Shown: positions 53,917 to 61,904 of the stretch, in pieces
How positions within the stretch are numbered: the stretch's first letter is position 1
Layout of the letters: each line of letters starts with the position of its first letter
Assembly (NCBI GenBank): GCA_951812725.1
Contig: OX638330.1
Location: 3,575,405-3,639,404, forward strand
From: an uncultured Caldilineaceae bacterium
GTDB taxonomy: Bacteria > Chloroflexota > Anaerolineae > Caldilineales > Caldilineaceae
DNA length: 64,000 nt
Reading direction: 5' to 3'
Made by a program: the position numbers and the translations under genes
The notes under the pieces: generated by a model
What the model saw: only the letters and a program-made list of their open reading frames with translations
Told to the model about the DNA's origin: nothing
Databases searched by the model: none

Positions 53917-54090
53917 GATCGGCGCATGCATAAATTGAGAGCGCATGGCGGCCGGCGGGTGGATGGCAGGGTGTAAGGGGAAGGTGTGCGGGGGCGGGCG
54001 TGGCATGGCTGAGGCGCCGGCGAAACCGTGTTGCAAACAATATAAGAATTATTAGAAATTCAGATATGGCCGGGGCAAGGAGAAAAGGTC

Positions 54091-54130
54091 TGAATCAGGA
54101 TTTTCAGAATTGGGGGATTGGCAGGATTCG
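54091..54130 (+). repeat. AATCAGGATTTTCAGAATT-type dispersed repeat
   Basis: A motif with spaced AATCAGGATT, TCAGAATT, GGGATTGG and CAGGATT units. This resembles a class of short repeats found scattered in Chloroflexi and other environmental bacterial genomes. Only one copy is in this window, so the assignment rests on recall of the pattern. Confidence 0.45.
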
Positions 54131-54241
54131 TGCGGTTGTTGGAAATTCGTCTGTAGTCCAAACTGTCCGCCCCGAAATTGACCAAGAGACCGATTGCAAA
54201 ACCATAGGTGTCCGCCAGCCAAAAATTGGGGATAGACCCAA

Positions 54242-54273
54242 TTTAATGGGGTGTGGTCCAGAATAGGGGTGCG
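54242..54273 (+). repeat. Short repeat R2 (direct orientation)
   Basis: Similar to R1 (53617-53649) and to the reverse complement of R3 (54695-54727), sharing a TTAAT, GGGTGTG, TCC and ATAGGGG order. R2 and R3 face each other 420 bases apart. No transposase is found between them. Confidence 0.55.
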
Positions 54274-54694
54274 TTTCTGGCTACCTCCGGGCAACTACGC
54301 CAGATGCGGGATGCACCCCTCGTTGGCATGGGCGACGAAAGTTTATGCCGTCGCTTCAGAGTCAAGGGGACAGGGCGGACGGGCCGCTCAGGGCGGTTGG
54401 GAAGGATACCAGCCGAACTTCGCGCGGCGGGCAGATTTTTCTATTATATTATAAATGTCCACTTTGGCCGCTTACCCCCCCCCCCTATTACTATACGAAG
54501 CCAGACGCTGGGCGTCATTTGTCCAGTCGGCGCGGGCGCTCATGCGCATCGAGAGAGGCCGTTCCCGCCGGCAAGCGGCCCCGGGAATGCTCCGGGGGCG
54601 CTCCGCCTGATTTCTGCGCGGGATGGCAACTTTAGTTACTACCCGATCTTGGCGAATAGGCCAAGGTCTGATTTTAACGCAATTGTCAGAATAA

Positions 54695-54727
54695 CTCGCC
54701 CCTATCTTGGGACACACCCAAATTAAG
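54695..54727 (-). repeat. Short repeat R3 (inverted orientation)
   Basis: Inverted copy of R2/R1. Read on the minus strand it gives CTTAATTTGGGTGTGTCCCA and then AGATAGGGGCGAG. It ends about 20 bases from the stop codon of the BNR gene at 54748, so it also marks the end of the gene-free 53488-54747 stretch. Confidence 0.55.
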
Positions 54728-54747
54728 TCCGGCAATGAGAAGGCGTG

Positions 54748-55827
54748 TCACGAACGCTTTACCGTGATGAAAGTGCCGAGGAGCTCAGCCTGCCAGCTAT
54801 CGTTGGGGTCAGTCCGGCCATAAGCGACCAGCAGCGTGTCCGGCGCAACCTCCGCGATCGCGTCGTAATACGAGCAATCGGTATGCTGTGGACCCTGACG
54901 CAGGCAGAAGTGGCCGATCCAGGTGTGCCCCATGTCCAGGCTGAAGGCGAGCCAATCGCCTGGTCTGCCATAGCTCACGACAAGCACGCCGTTGGACATC
55001 AAGCAGGATGTGGGGAAGACGCCGCGGTCCGCAATGGGGTCGGCATGGCTCCAGGTCTTGCCATCATCGTTCGACCGGCTCATGTACAGGGGCCAGTGCT
55101 TTCCGCCAGACGTGCCACCGCTGCGCATGAAGCAAAGTATCTCCCCATTGGGCAGTGTCTGCAGAGAGGGCTCGCCAAAGCCATCCAGGCGGCGTGCGTC
55201 TCCTGGCGTCAGGTCAAATGCCACCGTTGAAACATAGTGCCAGGTCCTGCCGCGATCGGTAGAGCGTACCACGAAAGAGCGTTCCTTGGGCTGCCTATCG
55301 CTGGCAAACTTAGCGAGCGCGCCAGCCAGCAGGCTGCCATCGCGCAGCGCCACGATGGAGTGGTCCACGTAGCGTGGCATGCCGGGGGCGTTTATCTCTG
55401 ACGCGAGTGTGGGAACACCGATCAATTGCATCGTCTCTCTCTGGTAGGTATAACCGTTATCCATTGAGCGGTCCAGATCCGTCTCGTACACACCTTCCTG
55501 ATCGGTATCTGTCAAGAAATGAGCATGTACCTGGATCAACTCACCATCTGGAAACTGGTATGCACACCATGTAGGCCAGACTGGCGCGTCGCGCCACGTA
55601 TGTCCGCCATCTCTCGAGCGCCTGGAGGTGAAGCCGCCAGATTCCTCTGGAAAAGCAGCCAGCACGAGTTCACCATCTACGAGTTTGAACAGGTATGCAC
55701 AGGCGCAGTGCGTTCTCTCTTGTGGAATGATGGTCTGTGTCTCACCAACCTGGATCTCCAACCCTGCAAGCTGGTAGTAACCTCTGCAGATATCTTCGTG
55801 TGATATCTCTTTTGTTATGTTAGCCAT
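54748..55827 (-). CDS. BNR/Asp-box repeat protein (sialidase-fold), copy 2
   Basis: 359 residues from the ATG at 55827, with GGAAGGAG 11 bases upstream. Paralogue of 48493-49590 along its whole length, sharing YQLAGLEIQVGETQTIIP, RSTDRGRTWHY, DARRLDGFGEP and LPNGEILCFMRSGG. Asp-box motifs RSRDGGHTW, RSTDRGRTW, SNDDGKTW and SLDMGHTW mark the blades. It is the last gene of the second minus-strand arm. Two copies in separate arms suggest an early duplication of the whole module. Confidence 0.82.
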   Translation of the reverse strand: MANITKEISHEDICRGYYQLAGLEIQVGETQTIIPQERTHCACAYLFKLVDGELVLAAFPEESGGFTSRRSRDGGHTWRDAPVWPTWCAYQFPDGELIQVHAHFLTDTDQEGVYETDLDRSMDNGYTYQRETMQLIGVPTLASEINAPGMPRYVDHSIVALRDGSLLAGALAKFASDRQPKERSFVVRSTDRGRTWHYVSTVAFDLTPGDARRLDGFGEPSLQTLPNGEILCFMRSGGTSGGKHWPLYMSRSNDDGKTWSHADPIADRGVFPTSCLMSNGVLVVSYGRPGDWLAFSLDMGHTWIGHFCLRQGPQHTDCSYYDAIAEVAPDTLLVAYGRTDPNDSWQAELLGTFITVKRS

Positions 55828-56037
55828 TTCCTTGTCACTCCTTCCATCCTGTGCGGATGATGTGGGTAGCGCCTCAGCCTGATGCAATGCGTAGTTGTCC
55901 ATGGTATTCTACCCGCTTGCAACGGACATCAAGAATCATTTTGGCGTGGCTGGCGTTCGGCAAATCCAGCGTATCCCGGCGCTATTGACTGCTGATGAGA
56001 AGAAAGATGTCTGGTCCGGAGATCGTCTGGTTCCTTC

Positions 56038-57590
56038 TTATTCGCTGAAGCGGAATGAGAACAGGTCGGCATCCTTGAGTACAAAGCGCAAGCGCACCGG
56101 TATACCGGCCATCCGGCTCACGTCGGGTCCATCTGCCCAGCTTACCACACGGGCCAGATCGTCCCCCAGCACGTCGACACAGTCGTCGAGCGTAAAGCCT
56201 GTGATGGGCGTGTCCATCTGATCGCGCAAAATCTCAACGCGGATGCTGCCTGCGGCCGATGCGGAGAAGTTGAGCATCAGTTGCTGGCCGGCAAAGATGA
56301 GCGCTTTCGTGACGACTTCGCCCCCGCTCAGCGGCGCCTGTATGGAGACAAAGCCGTCGATGCGCGCGTGTAGCGTCGCAAGTTGAGGCTCTCTCCCCGC
56401 CAGTAGCCTTCGGTCAGATAGAGTGAGATCTCGTCGGGCGCCCCGTCAATCGCCGATTTGGTGGTGACAAGGCCCCAGTTCGGGTAGTTGTCACCGTACA
56501 CCCAGTTGTCCTGCGGCCTCAACCCCGGCCGAATGAAGGACTCCGGCCAGAGTTTGAAGGTCTGCCCATCTCGGCTGGACATGAACATACTGTCGGTCAA
56601 GGCGCTGCCGCTGCGTTCGCTGTTGTCGTTCTCAGCCTTGGCGTTGGCGCGACGCCGGCGATGCTCCAACTCGGGCAGATCTTCTGTCGCGTCCGACCAG
56701 CCGCGGTCGATGTAGCGCGCCGGAAATCCCAGGAAAATATGCGGGGCGCGAAAATAGGGAATGATCCCGTTTGTGTACAATTCGTCGGTGCGCCCCTCAG
56801 TGTAATTGATGTAGACCGGGTCGCTCCAGTGGATGAAATCCTGTGAAGTCGCGGTGAGGATATCGCGTCCAAAGCGCGAGCCGCGAGGCGGGTCTCGATT
56901 GTGGCCTCCCACGATTTGAGCGGAGTACGGTTGCGCGCCTGTTTCGAGGTACAGGCTGCGGTGGTAGTCGCGGTATTCGCCGCGTAACGTGTCCCAGAAC
57001 GCCAGATTGTGCGAATCCAAGAGTCCGTAGGTGATGACGGCTTCGTCGCTCATGGGCGTCCAGTGGATGCCATCGGGTGACGATAAAGGGTGGAGCCCGC
57101 GCGGATCGTAGCTGACAGTCCAGGCCTTGTATTTTGCGTCAGGCGCTGCATTGGGGTTGGCATCCTTGAAGGGCGCGAACTCGGCGACTGGGAAGCGGCT
57201 TTCCTGCTTATCAAGAATGATGTTGTTCTTTTGTGAGCCGTTAAACTCGACCAGCCCAAGCTCTGGCTTTATCCAGTGGATGCCGTCTGTGCTTTCGGCG
57301 TAGCAGACAACCGCCGGATGAGATATTTCCTGCCTGGTTTCAGTTGTAACATAATGGCTGCCGCGGTAATACATGCGGTACAAGCCACCGTCCTGGAAAA
57401 CCGTAAAATAGAGGCAGGTGTTGCCCTCCCAGGGCATGTCTGTGACCAGCACCACTTCGCGTGGGGTGGGTCTGTGGAGACGCTGCACGGCGCCACTGCT
57501 CAAACCAGCGACCAGATAGTCATCGATCATCAACTCCAATCGTGAACCGATATCGATCGGGATCTTGCCGCTGGACTGATAGGTTGCCAT
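56038..57590 (-). pseudogene. Propeller-type putative glycosidase, copy 3, broken by a 1-base deletion
   Basis: Paralogue of the two genes at 39980 and 41599 (SRLELMIDDYLVAGLSSG at the start, SRFGRDILTATSQDFIHW, LWPESFIRPGLRPQDNW). From the ATG at 57590 the frame runs to 56328 and then ends in unrelated residues after LNLRRYT. The expected continuation resumes in another frame (IDGF, then LNFSASAAGSIRVEILRDQM) to a stop at 56038. Comparison with the paralogues shows one base missing in the CTG codon after RRYT, near 56363-56368 within a GCGCGCG run. The gene may be inactive, or the deletion may be a read error in the GC repeat. All else is intact. Confidence 0.8.
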
Positions 57591-57620
57591 GTGTGTTGTG
57601 GTCCCTTCTTCAAATCCGAA

Positions 57621-57660
57621 GCGGTGGGCTTGGGCATTTTCATCAAGGCCGGGCAGTTGA
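57621..57660 (-). pseudogene. Remnant of a paralogue of the metallophosphoesterase C-terminal domain
   Basis: Forty bases here match 62351-62390 at 34 positions in the same orientation. The matching peptide IQLPGLDENAQAHR corresponds to VQLPGLDEDAQANR in the metallophosphoesterase gene. The fragment is joined on one side to the racemase remnant and on the other to the start of the copy 3 propeller gene, as expected from a deletion inside a once larger operon. Confidence 0.65.
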
Positions 57661-57669
57661 ATCACATCA

Positions 57670-57807
57670 TTAACCGGCGCTCTGAATCAGGGAGACGCCG
57701 GCCGGCAAATACTGCCAGCACTCGTCGTTGTTGACTGCATCGTCGGGGGTCGCGAGGCCTAGACGCGCCCGCCAGCCTCCAACCCCGCCGCTGAGCGGCT
57801 CAACCAT
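57670..57807 (-). pseudogene. Remnant of an Asp/Glu racemase-type (maleate isomerase-like) gene
   Basis: A good start (GAGG 5 bases before the ATG at 57807) opens a frame of 45 codons with GGWRARLGLATPDDAVNNDE and WQYLPAGVSL, the typical beginning of maleate cis-trans isomerase/arylmalonate decarboxylase-type proteins. It then stops, directly before the phosphoesterase-like fragment. Only about one fifth of a normal 240-residue protein remains. Confidence 0.6.
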
Positions 57808-57865
57808 GGCTTCCTCACTCCCTCGTAATCTGAGCCGTGAGTGTTCTGTTTTGAAATCGGCACCG

Positions 57866-58705
57866 TCAATCGATCCCCAGCAGTTTGAGCGAGTCGCGCT
57901 GGAGCATGTCTTCAATGTACGCTTCAGGGATCAGCGAAAGACCGGCTCGGCTGGCCATGCCGGACGCGTCATACAGGTACTGGACACTTTCATCCACCTT
58001 GGCGAACGGATAATCCGAACCGAAGAATATCTTGTGCCCGACATCGTATTCGATCGCCGTAGCCAATGCCTCGTAGAAGCGCAAGCGACGAAAGCCATAA
58101 CCGGACATGTCCCCGTAGACGTTCTTGTGCTTGCGCATGACCATCACGGCATCGGTGTGCCATGGATGACCGATATGGCAGATCATCTGCCGCAGCTTCG
58201 GAAATCGTTGCGCCACTTCGTCAAGAAGTATCGGCTTCGACCAGCGCAACGGCGTGATGGCGAATGTTGTGGTACTTTGGTGCCAGAAGATGGGGATGTC
58301 GAGTTCCTGGGCCTTGCTGTAGAGCGGATCGTAACGCCTGTCGGCCGGGTTGAAATTCTGGTAGGCGCCGCTCAACTTGAGCGCGCGCAAGCCCAAGTTC
58401 CTGATGGCATGCGTCAGTTGCTCGATGCAGGCAGGGTCGTTCGGGTCCACGCTGGCCACGCCTACCAGTTTGTCAGGGCGCCGGCTGACGTAGTCATGGA
58501 CGTACTCGTTCGGAACCACCAACCCGGTAGCATTCATCATCATCGCAAAAACTGCTGCGCGATCCACCTTCTGCGCTACCTGTTCCCAGTGCTCCTCGGG
58601 CGGACAATGCCATTTGTTGGTCTTGCCGTAGCACATCTCGATTTCGGCTATCGCCTTATCCGACCAATGATGCCGCTGCCAGATGTGGCTGTGGATGTCA
58701 ATCAT
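57866..58705 (-). CDS. Amidohydrolase-family TIM-barrel hydrolase
   Basis: 279 residues from the ATG at 58705, which overlaps the stop of the KARI-like gene (TGATG), so the two are coupled. It shows the amidohydrolase-2 (ACMSD/PDC hydrolase-like) metal-binding pattern: HSH at H5/H7 (MIDIHSHIW), a central FWHQSTT, then CHIGHPW and FGSDYPF with the catalytic Asp. Such enzymes hydrolyse lactones or decarboxylate. In this cluster, opening of a sugar lactone is a reasonable guess. Confidence 0.88.
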   Translation of the reverse strand: MIDIHSHIWQRHHWSDKAIAEIEMCYGKTNKWHCPPEEHWEQVAQKVDRAAVFAMMMNATGLVVPNEYVHDYVSRRPDKLVGVASVDPNDPACIEQLTHAIRNLGLRALKLSGAYQNFNPADRRYDPLYSKAQELDIPIFWHQSTTTFAITPLRWSKPILLDEVAQRFPKLRQMICHIGHPWHTDAVMVMRKHKNVYGDMSGYGFRRLRFYEALATAIEYDVGHKIFFGSDYPFAKVDESVQYLYDASGMASRAGLSLIPEAYIEDMLQRDSLKLLGID

Positions 58706-59712
58706 CACCAGCCCGTCTTCTCCTTCCGCTCCAGAAACAGCGCTTCCACCTCGCGGATCGGGTGTTCGGCGATCTCGCGCTTCAACTGATGCAAGACCGG
58801 AATTCCGGCTGTCTGCTCCAGGTTCCAATCGCGCACTAGCTCGCCGCTTTCAATACGCTTCAGCATGGCGCGCATCTGCTGGCGCACATGATCATCGACA
58901 ACCTCACCCGAACGACGCAGAATCAGATAGGTCGAGGTCGGCGAACCGAACTGCGTATCGCCGAGCTTCGACTTGCAGAGGTATTCGGCAAAAAACTGCA
59001 GTTCGTAGAAGGTTTCGCTGTAGGCCGATTCGGCCGAGTAGCCGGCCTCCACCAGCACCTCGTAAGCGGTCAGGAGATATTTCATGATCGCCCCCAGGCC
59101 GGCCGACTCGGCGAACAGGTTCACGCCGACCTCGTCGCCGAAGGTGCATTCGCAGCTGCCGAAGCGCAGCAAGCCCATACCCTTGGCCAAGGACATCGCG
59201 ATCTGCCGTGCCTGGCCCGAGTAATCCTGATGCACACCAAAGTGCCCAAAGACGCCCTCGCCGCGCACATACCGTTCGCGCAACACTTCTCCCAGCGACG
59301 CGGGTACGCTCAGGACAATGTCGATGTTCGCCGGCGGCCTGAACAGGCCGAAATGCATCGCATAGCCGCTGGCAAAATCCATAACTTGGCCTTCTCTCAG
59401 ATGTGGCTCGATCTCGGCATGGTAGATCAACATCTGCAACTCATCTGGAACCAGCATGAGAAGAATATCCGCCCGCTTCACCGCTTGCGCAATCGGGACG
59501 ACTTCGAAACCGTCGGCCCGCGCCGTATCGGCGTAGCGATCTTCCTGATTTCCGACGATGACCTCGAGGCCGGCGTCGCGCAAGTTCTGCGCCTGGGCGT
59601 GACCCTGGCTCCCGTATCCAATCGAAGCGATCAGTCTGTTCTGAATGATGCTGAGATCCGCGTCCTCTTCGACATATAGTCGATCTCTTCTGGCTGGATT
59701 CTCTTTCGTCAC
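58705..59712 (-). CDS. Ketol-acid reductoisomerase homologue with altered active site, copy 2
   Basis: 335 residues from GTG 59712, chosen because AAGGAGAG lies 6 bases before it. The NAD(P)-binding motif IGYGSQGHAQAQNLRD and both domain outlines match IlvC. But two catalytic positions differ. The GHGxNIHF loop reads FASGYAMHF, so the proton-handling His is S115. The metal-site TDLFGEQ reads VNLFAES, so the first Asp ligand is N198 (E202 kept). The PKGPGH loop is also changed to PASLGE. It is therefore probably not a valine/isoleucine enzyme but an NAD(P)-dependent enzyme for another substrate. Confidence 0.8.
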   Translation of the reverse strand: MTKENPARRDRLYVEEDADLSIIQNRLIASIGYGSQGHAQAQNLRDAGLEVIVGNQEDRYADTARADGFEVVPIAQAVKRADILLMLVPDELQMLIYHAEIEPHLREGQVMDFASGYAMHFGLFRPPANIDIVLSVPASLGEVLRERYVRGEGVFGHFGVHQDYSGQARQIAMSLAKGMGLLRFGSCECTFGDEVGVNLFAESAGLGAIMKYLLTAYEVLVEAGYSAESAYSETFYELQFFAEYLCKSKLGDTQFGSPTSTYLILRRSGEVVDDHVRQQMRAMLKRIESGELVRDWNLEQTAGIPVLHQLKREIAEHPIREVEALFLERKEKTGW

Positions 59713-59782
59713 GTCTGCTCTCCTTACTATGCAAAGCTGACAGGAATGATGATCATAGTCGTACCCATCGGACGATAAAGTG

Positions 59783-60790
59783 TCACCATCCGCTGGCCTT
59801 CTTTCGTTCCAAGAAGACGTCTTCAACATCCTTGATCTCATGCTCGGCCAGCGCCCGCTTGCGTTGATGGAGCATCGGTGCTCCCGCCATCTGCTCCAAG
59901 TTCCACTCGCGGACCAGTTCACCGCTCTGGATACGCCCAAGCATCCGACGCATGTTGTCTCTCACGTGATCGTCCACCACCTCGCCCGTTTTGCTGAGAA
60001 TCAGATAGGTGGAAGTGGACGAACCCTGGCGGCTGTTCGCCAAGCGCTCCTTGACTAGGTTTTCAACGAAGAACTGCAGCTCATAAAACGTCTCCGCATA
60101 GGCGGCCTCAGCAGAGAAGCCGGCCTCAATCAGCACTTCGTAAGCGGTCAGAAGGTATTGGGGAATCGCACCCAGTCCGGCGGACTCAGCGAACAGGTTA
60201 ACCACCACCTCCTGTCCGAAGCTGCATTCGGTGCATCCGAATTTCAATAGCCCCATTCCCTTGGCCAGGGCCATGGCAATGTCGCCGGCCTTGCCGGAAT
60301 AATCCTGATAAACGCCGAAGTGACCAAACACTCCTTGGCCGCGCTGAATCCGCTCTCGGAGAACAGTACCTCGACAGGTCGGGACAGTTAGCACCACATC
60401 GAGAAATGGGAGCGGTCTGATCAACCCGAAATGCACGCTGTAACCGCTGGCAAAGTCAAGCACTTGGCCTTCTCGGAGATACGGCTCTACCTCACTGTAA
60501 ACGGCCGCCTGCACCTCGTCAGGGATCAGGAACAGGATCACATCAGCACGCTTCACCGCTTGCACGATCGGCATCACATCGAACCCATCAGCTCGAGCTT
60601 CTGCGGCAAATCGATCTTCTCGATTGCCGACGATAACATTCAGTCCCGAGTCGCGCAGGTTCAACGCTTGCGCGTGCCCTTGACTGCCGTATCCGATCGT
60701 CGTTATGCATTTATCCCTGATATGTTTCAGATCAGCATCGCCTTCCGTATAGAGCCGATCTCTCTTGACCTCTCGTTGTCTGATTGTCAT
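59783..60790 (-). CDS. Ketol-acid reductoisomerase homologue with altered active site, copy 1
   Basis: 335 residues from the ATG at 60790. The dinucleotide motif is IGYGSQGHAQALNLRD. It shares with the next gene the same departures from IlvC: S115 in FASGYSVHF where IlvC has His, N198 in VNLFAES where IlvC has the first metal Asp, and PTCRGT where IlvC has PKGPGH. The two proteins are similar along their entire length with no gaps, so they arose by tandem duplication but have diverged (for example the HQDYSGQARQ / YQDYSGKAGD segments). They may form a heteromeric enzyme or act on two related substrates. Confidence 0.8.
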   Translation of the reverse strand: MTIRQREVKRDRLYTEGDADLKHIRDKCITTIGYGSQGHAQALNLRDSGLNVIVGNREDRFAAEARADGFDVMPIVQAVKRADVILFLIPDEVQAAVYSEVEPYLREGQVLDFASGYSVHFGLIRPLPFLDVVLTVPTCRGTVLRERIQRGQGVFGHFGVYQDYSGKAGDIAMALAKGMGLLKFGCTECSFGQEVVVNLFAESAGLGAIPQYLLTAYEVLIEAGFSAEAAYAETFYELQFFVENLVKERLANSRQGSSTSTYLILSKTGEVVDDHVRDNMRRMLGRIQSGELVREWNLEQMAGAPMLHQRKRALAEHEIKDVEDVFLERKKASGW

Positions 60791-60806
60791 TGAGAACCTG
60801 GTCCTT

Positions 60807-61904
60807 TCACCTGTAAAGCGAGGCGACGCTGACAGCCTGTCCTCCCCTGGTCGCCGAAAGGTAGGCGGCTTCAAGCAGTTCCACTGCGCGCCATCCACAT
60901 TCACCCGGAGAGCGATTAACAGACTGACCGAGGATGACCTCAACAAAATGGTTCGCCGGGGCCCGCGATGGATAATCTGGAAAACCGCTTTGGCTCAGGC
61001 CGGCTTCGCCTGGTGCTGGTCCCAGTGTTTCTGTGGAGCCGTCGGCGTGGTGAATGACGCCGGTTCCTGCGATGTAATCGAGATCCACCCAGCCGTTGTT
61101 GCTATACACTTGGATATCCAGTTTGCCACTTCCGCCATGCATGGCGCCCGTGCTCCCCACGCTGGCCAAGGCGCCGTTGTCCATGCGCGCGATGATGGCG
61201 TTGACCACATCAACCCGCACATCGAGATTGTCCATCAACGCCAGCACCGAACTCGGTTTGAGCCCGGTGAGAAAAAACATCAAGGCCGCTGAGTGGGTGA
61301 CCTGTAAGTGCCCTTGCCCACCGCCGGACCGAGCCGGATCGCTGTATACATCGCCGGGTCCAATCAATGGATAGTGGGAAGCCATCTCCGGCTGGTCCGA
61401 ACGGTCGTCACCCCGGTAAAGGTGAAGCGGCGATGACGAAAAGACATTGGAGATGAAATGCACTCTTCCCAGCGACCCTGACTGTAAGACCCCGCGTGCG
61501 CGCAGCGACAGTTGCAGGAATTGCCAGGGGTAACCCATGACGATCTCAAGGTTTTGCTTGCGGGCCAGTTCGCACAGGTCGCGTCCGTGTCTGGCTTCCA
61601 GCACCATGGGTTTTTCCAGCAATATGTGTAGGCCGCGCTCCAGACATGCGCGGGCGACTTCGTAGTGCGACACATGCCAGACCGCCACAACGACGCCGTC
61701 CAGCGGTTCTTTTGCCAGCATCTGGCGAAAGTCGGTGTACGTTTTCTCAACCCGGAAATGTTTGGACAGCTGGGGCAGGATGTCCGCCCGTATATCCGCC
61801 AAGGCGACCAACTCGACGTCTGGGTGCTCTTTCAGTGTCGGAATATGGGCATAGGTACTCCACCAGCCTGTCCCAATCACCGCAACGCGGGCTTTTTTTG
61901 TCAC
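60807..61904 (-). CDS. Gfo/Idh/MocA-family oxidoreductase, copy 2
   Basis: 365 residues with a clear NAD(P)-binding start (VAVIGTGWWSTYAHIPTL), the catalytic LLEKPM motif near residue 97 and the C-terminal beta-sheet domain. The start overlaps the stop of the metallophosphoesterase gene by 4 bases (ATGA), and the stop lies 16 bases before KARI-like copy 1, so these genes are one operon. It probably oxidises a hydroxyl on a cyclic substrate to a keto group, providing the substrate for the next enzymes. Confidence 0.9.
   Translation of the reverse strand: MTKKARVAVIGTGWWSTYAHIPTLKEHPDVELVALADIRADILPQLSKHFRVEKTYTDFRQMLAKEPLDGVVVAVWHVSHYEVARACLERGLHILLEKPMVLEARHGRDLCELARKQNLEIVMGYPWQFLQLSLRARGVLQSGSLGRVHFISNVFSSSPLHLYRGDDRSDQPEMASHYPLIGPGDVYSDPARSGGGQGHLQVTHSAALMFFLTGLKPSSVLALMDNLDVRVDVVNAIIARMDNGALASVGSTGAMHGGSGKLDIQVYSNNGWVDLDYIAGTGVIHHADGSTETLGPAPGEAGLSQSGFPDYPSRAPANHFVEVILGQSVNRSPGECGWRAVELLEAAYLSATRGGQAVSVASLYR

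Noticed and set aside
53626..53976. Plus-strand frame of 116 codons in the large intergenic region
   Set aside because: Arg-rich with no family features, it crosses repeat R1 and the short tandem repeats, and has no ribosome binding site.
58705..60790. Calling the KARI-like pair ilvC
   Set aside because: The shared loss of the catalytic His and a metal Asp, the tandem duplication and the catabolic operon context make a role in valine/isoleucine synthesis doubtful, so no symbol was given.
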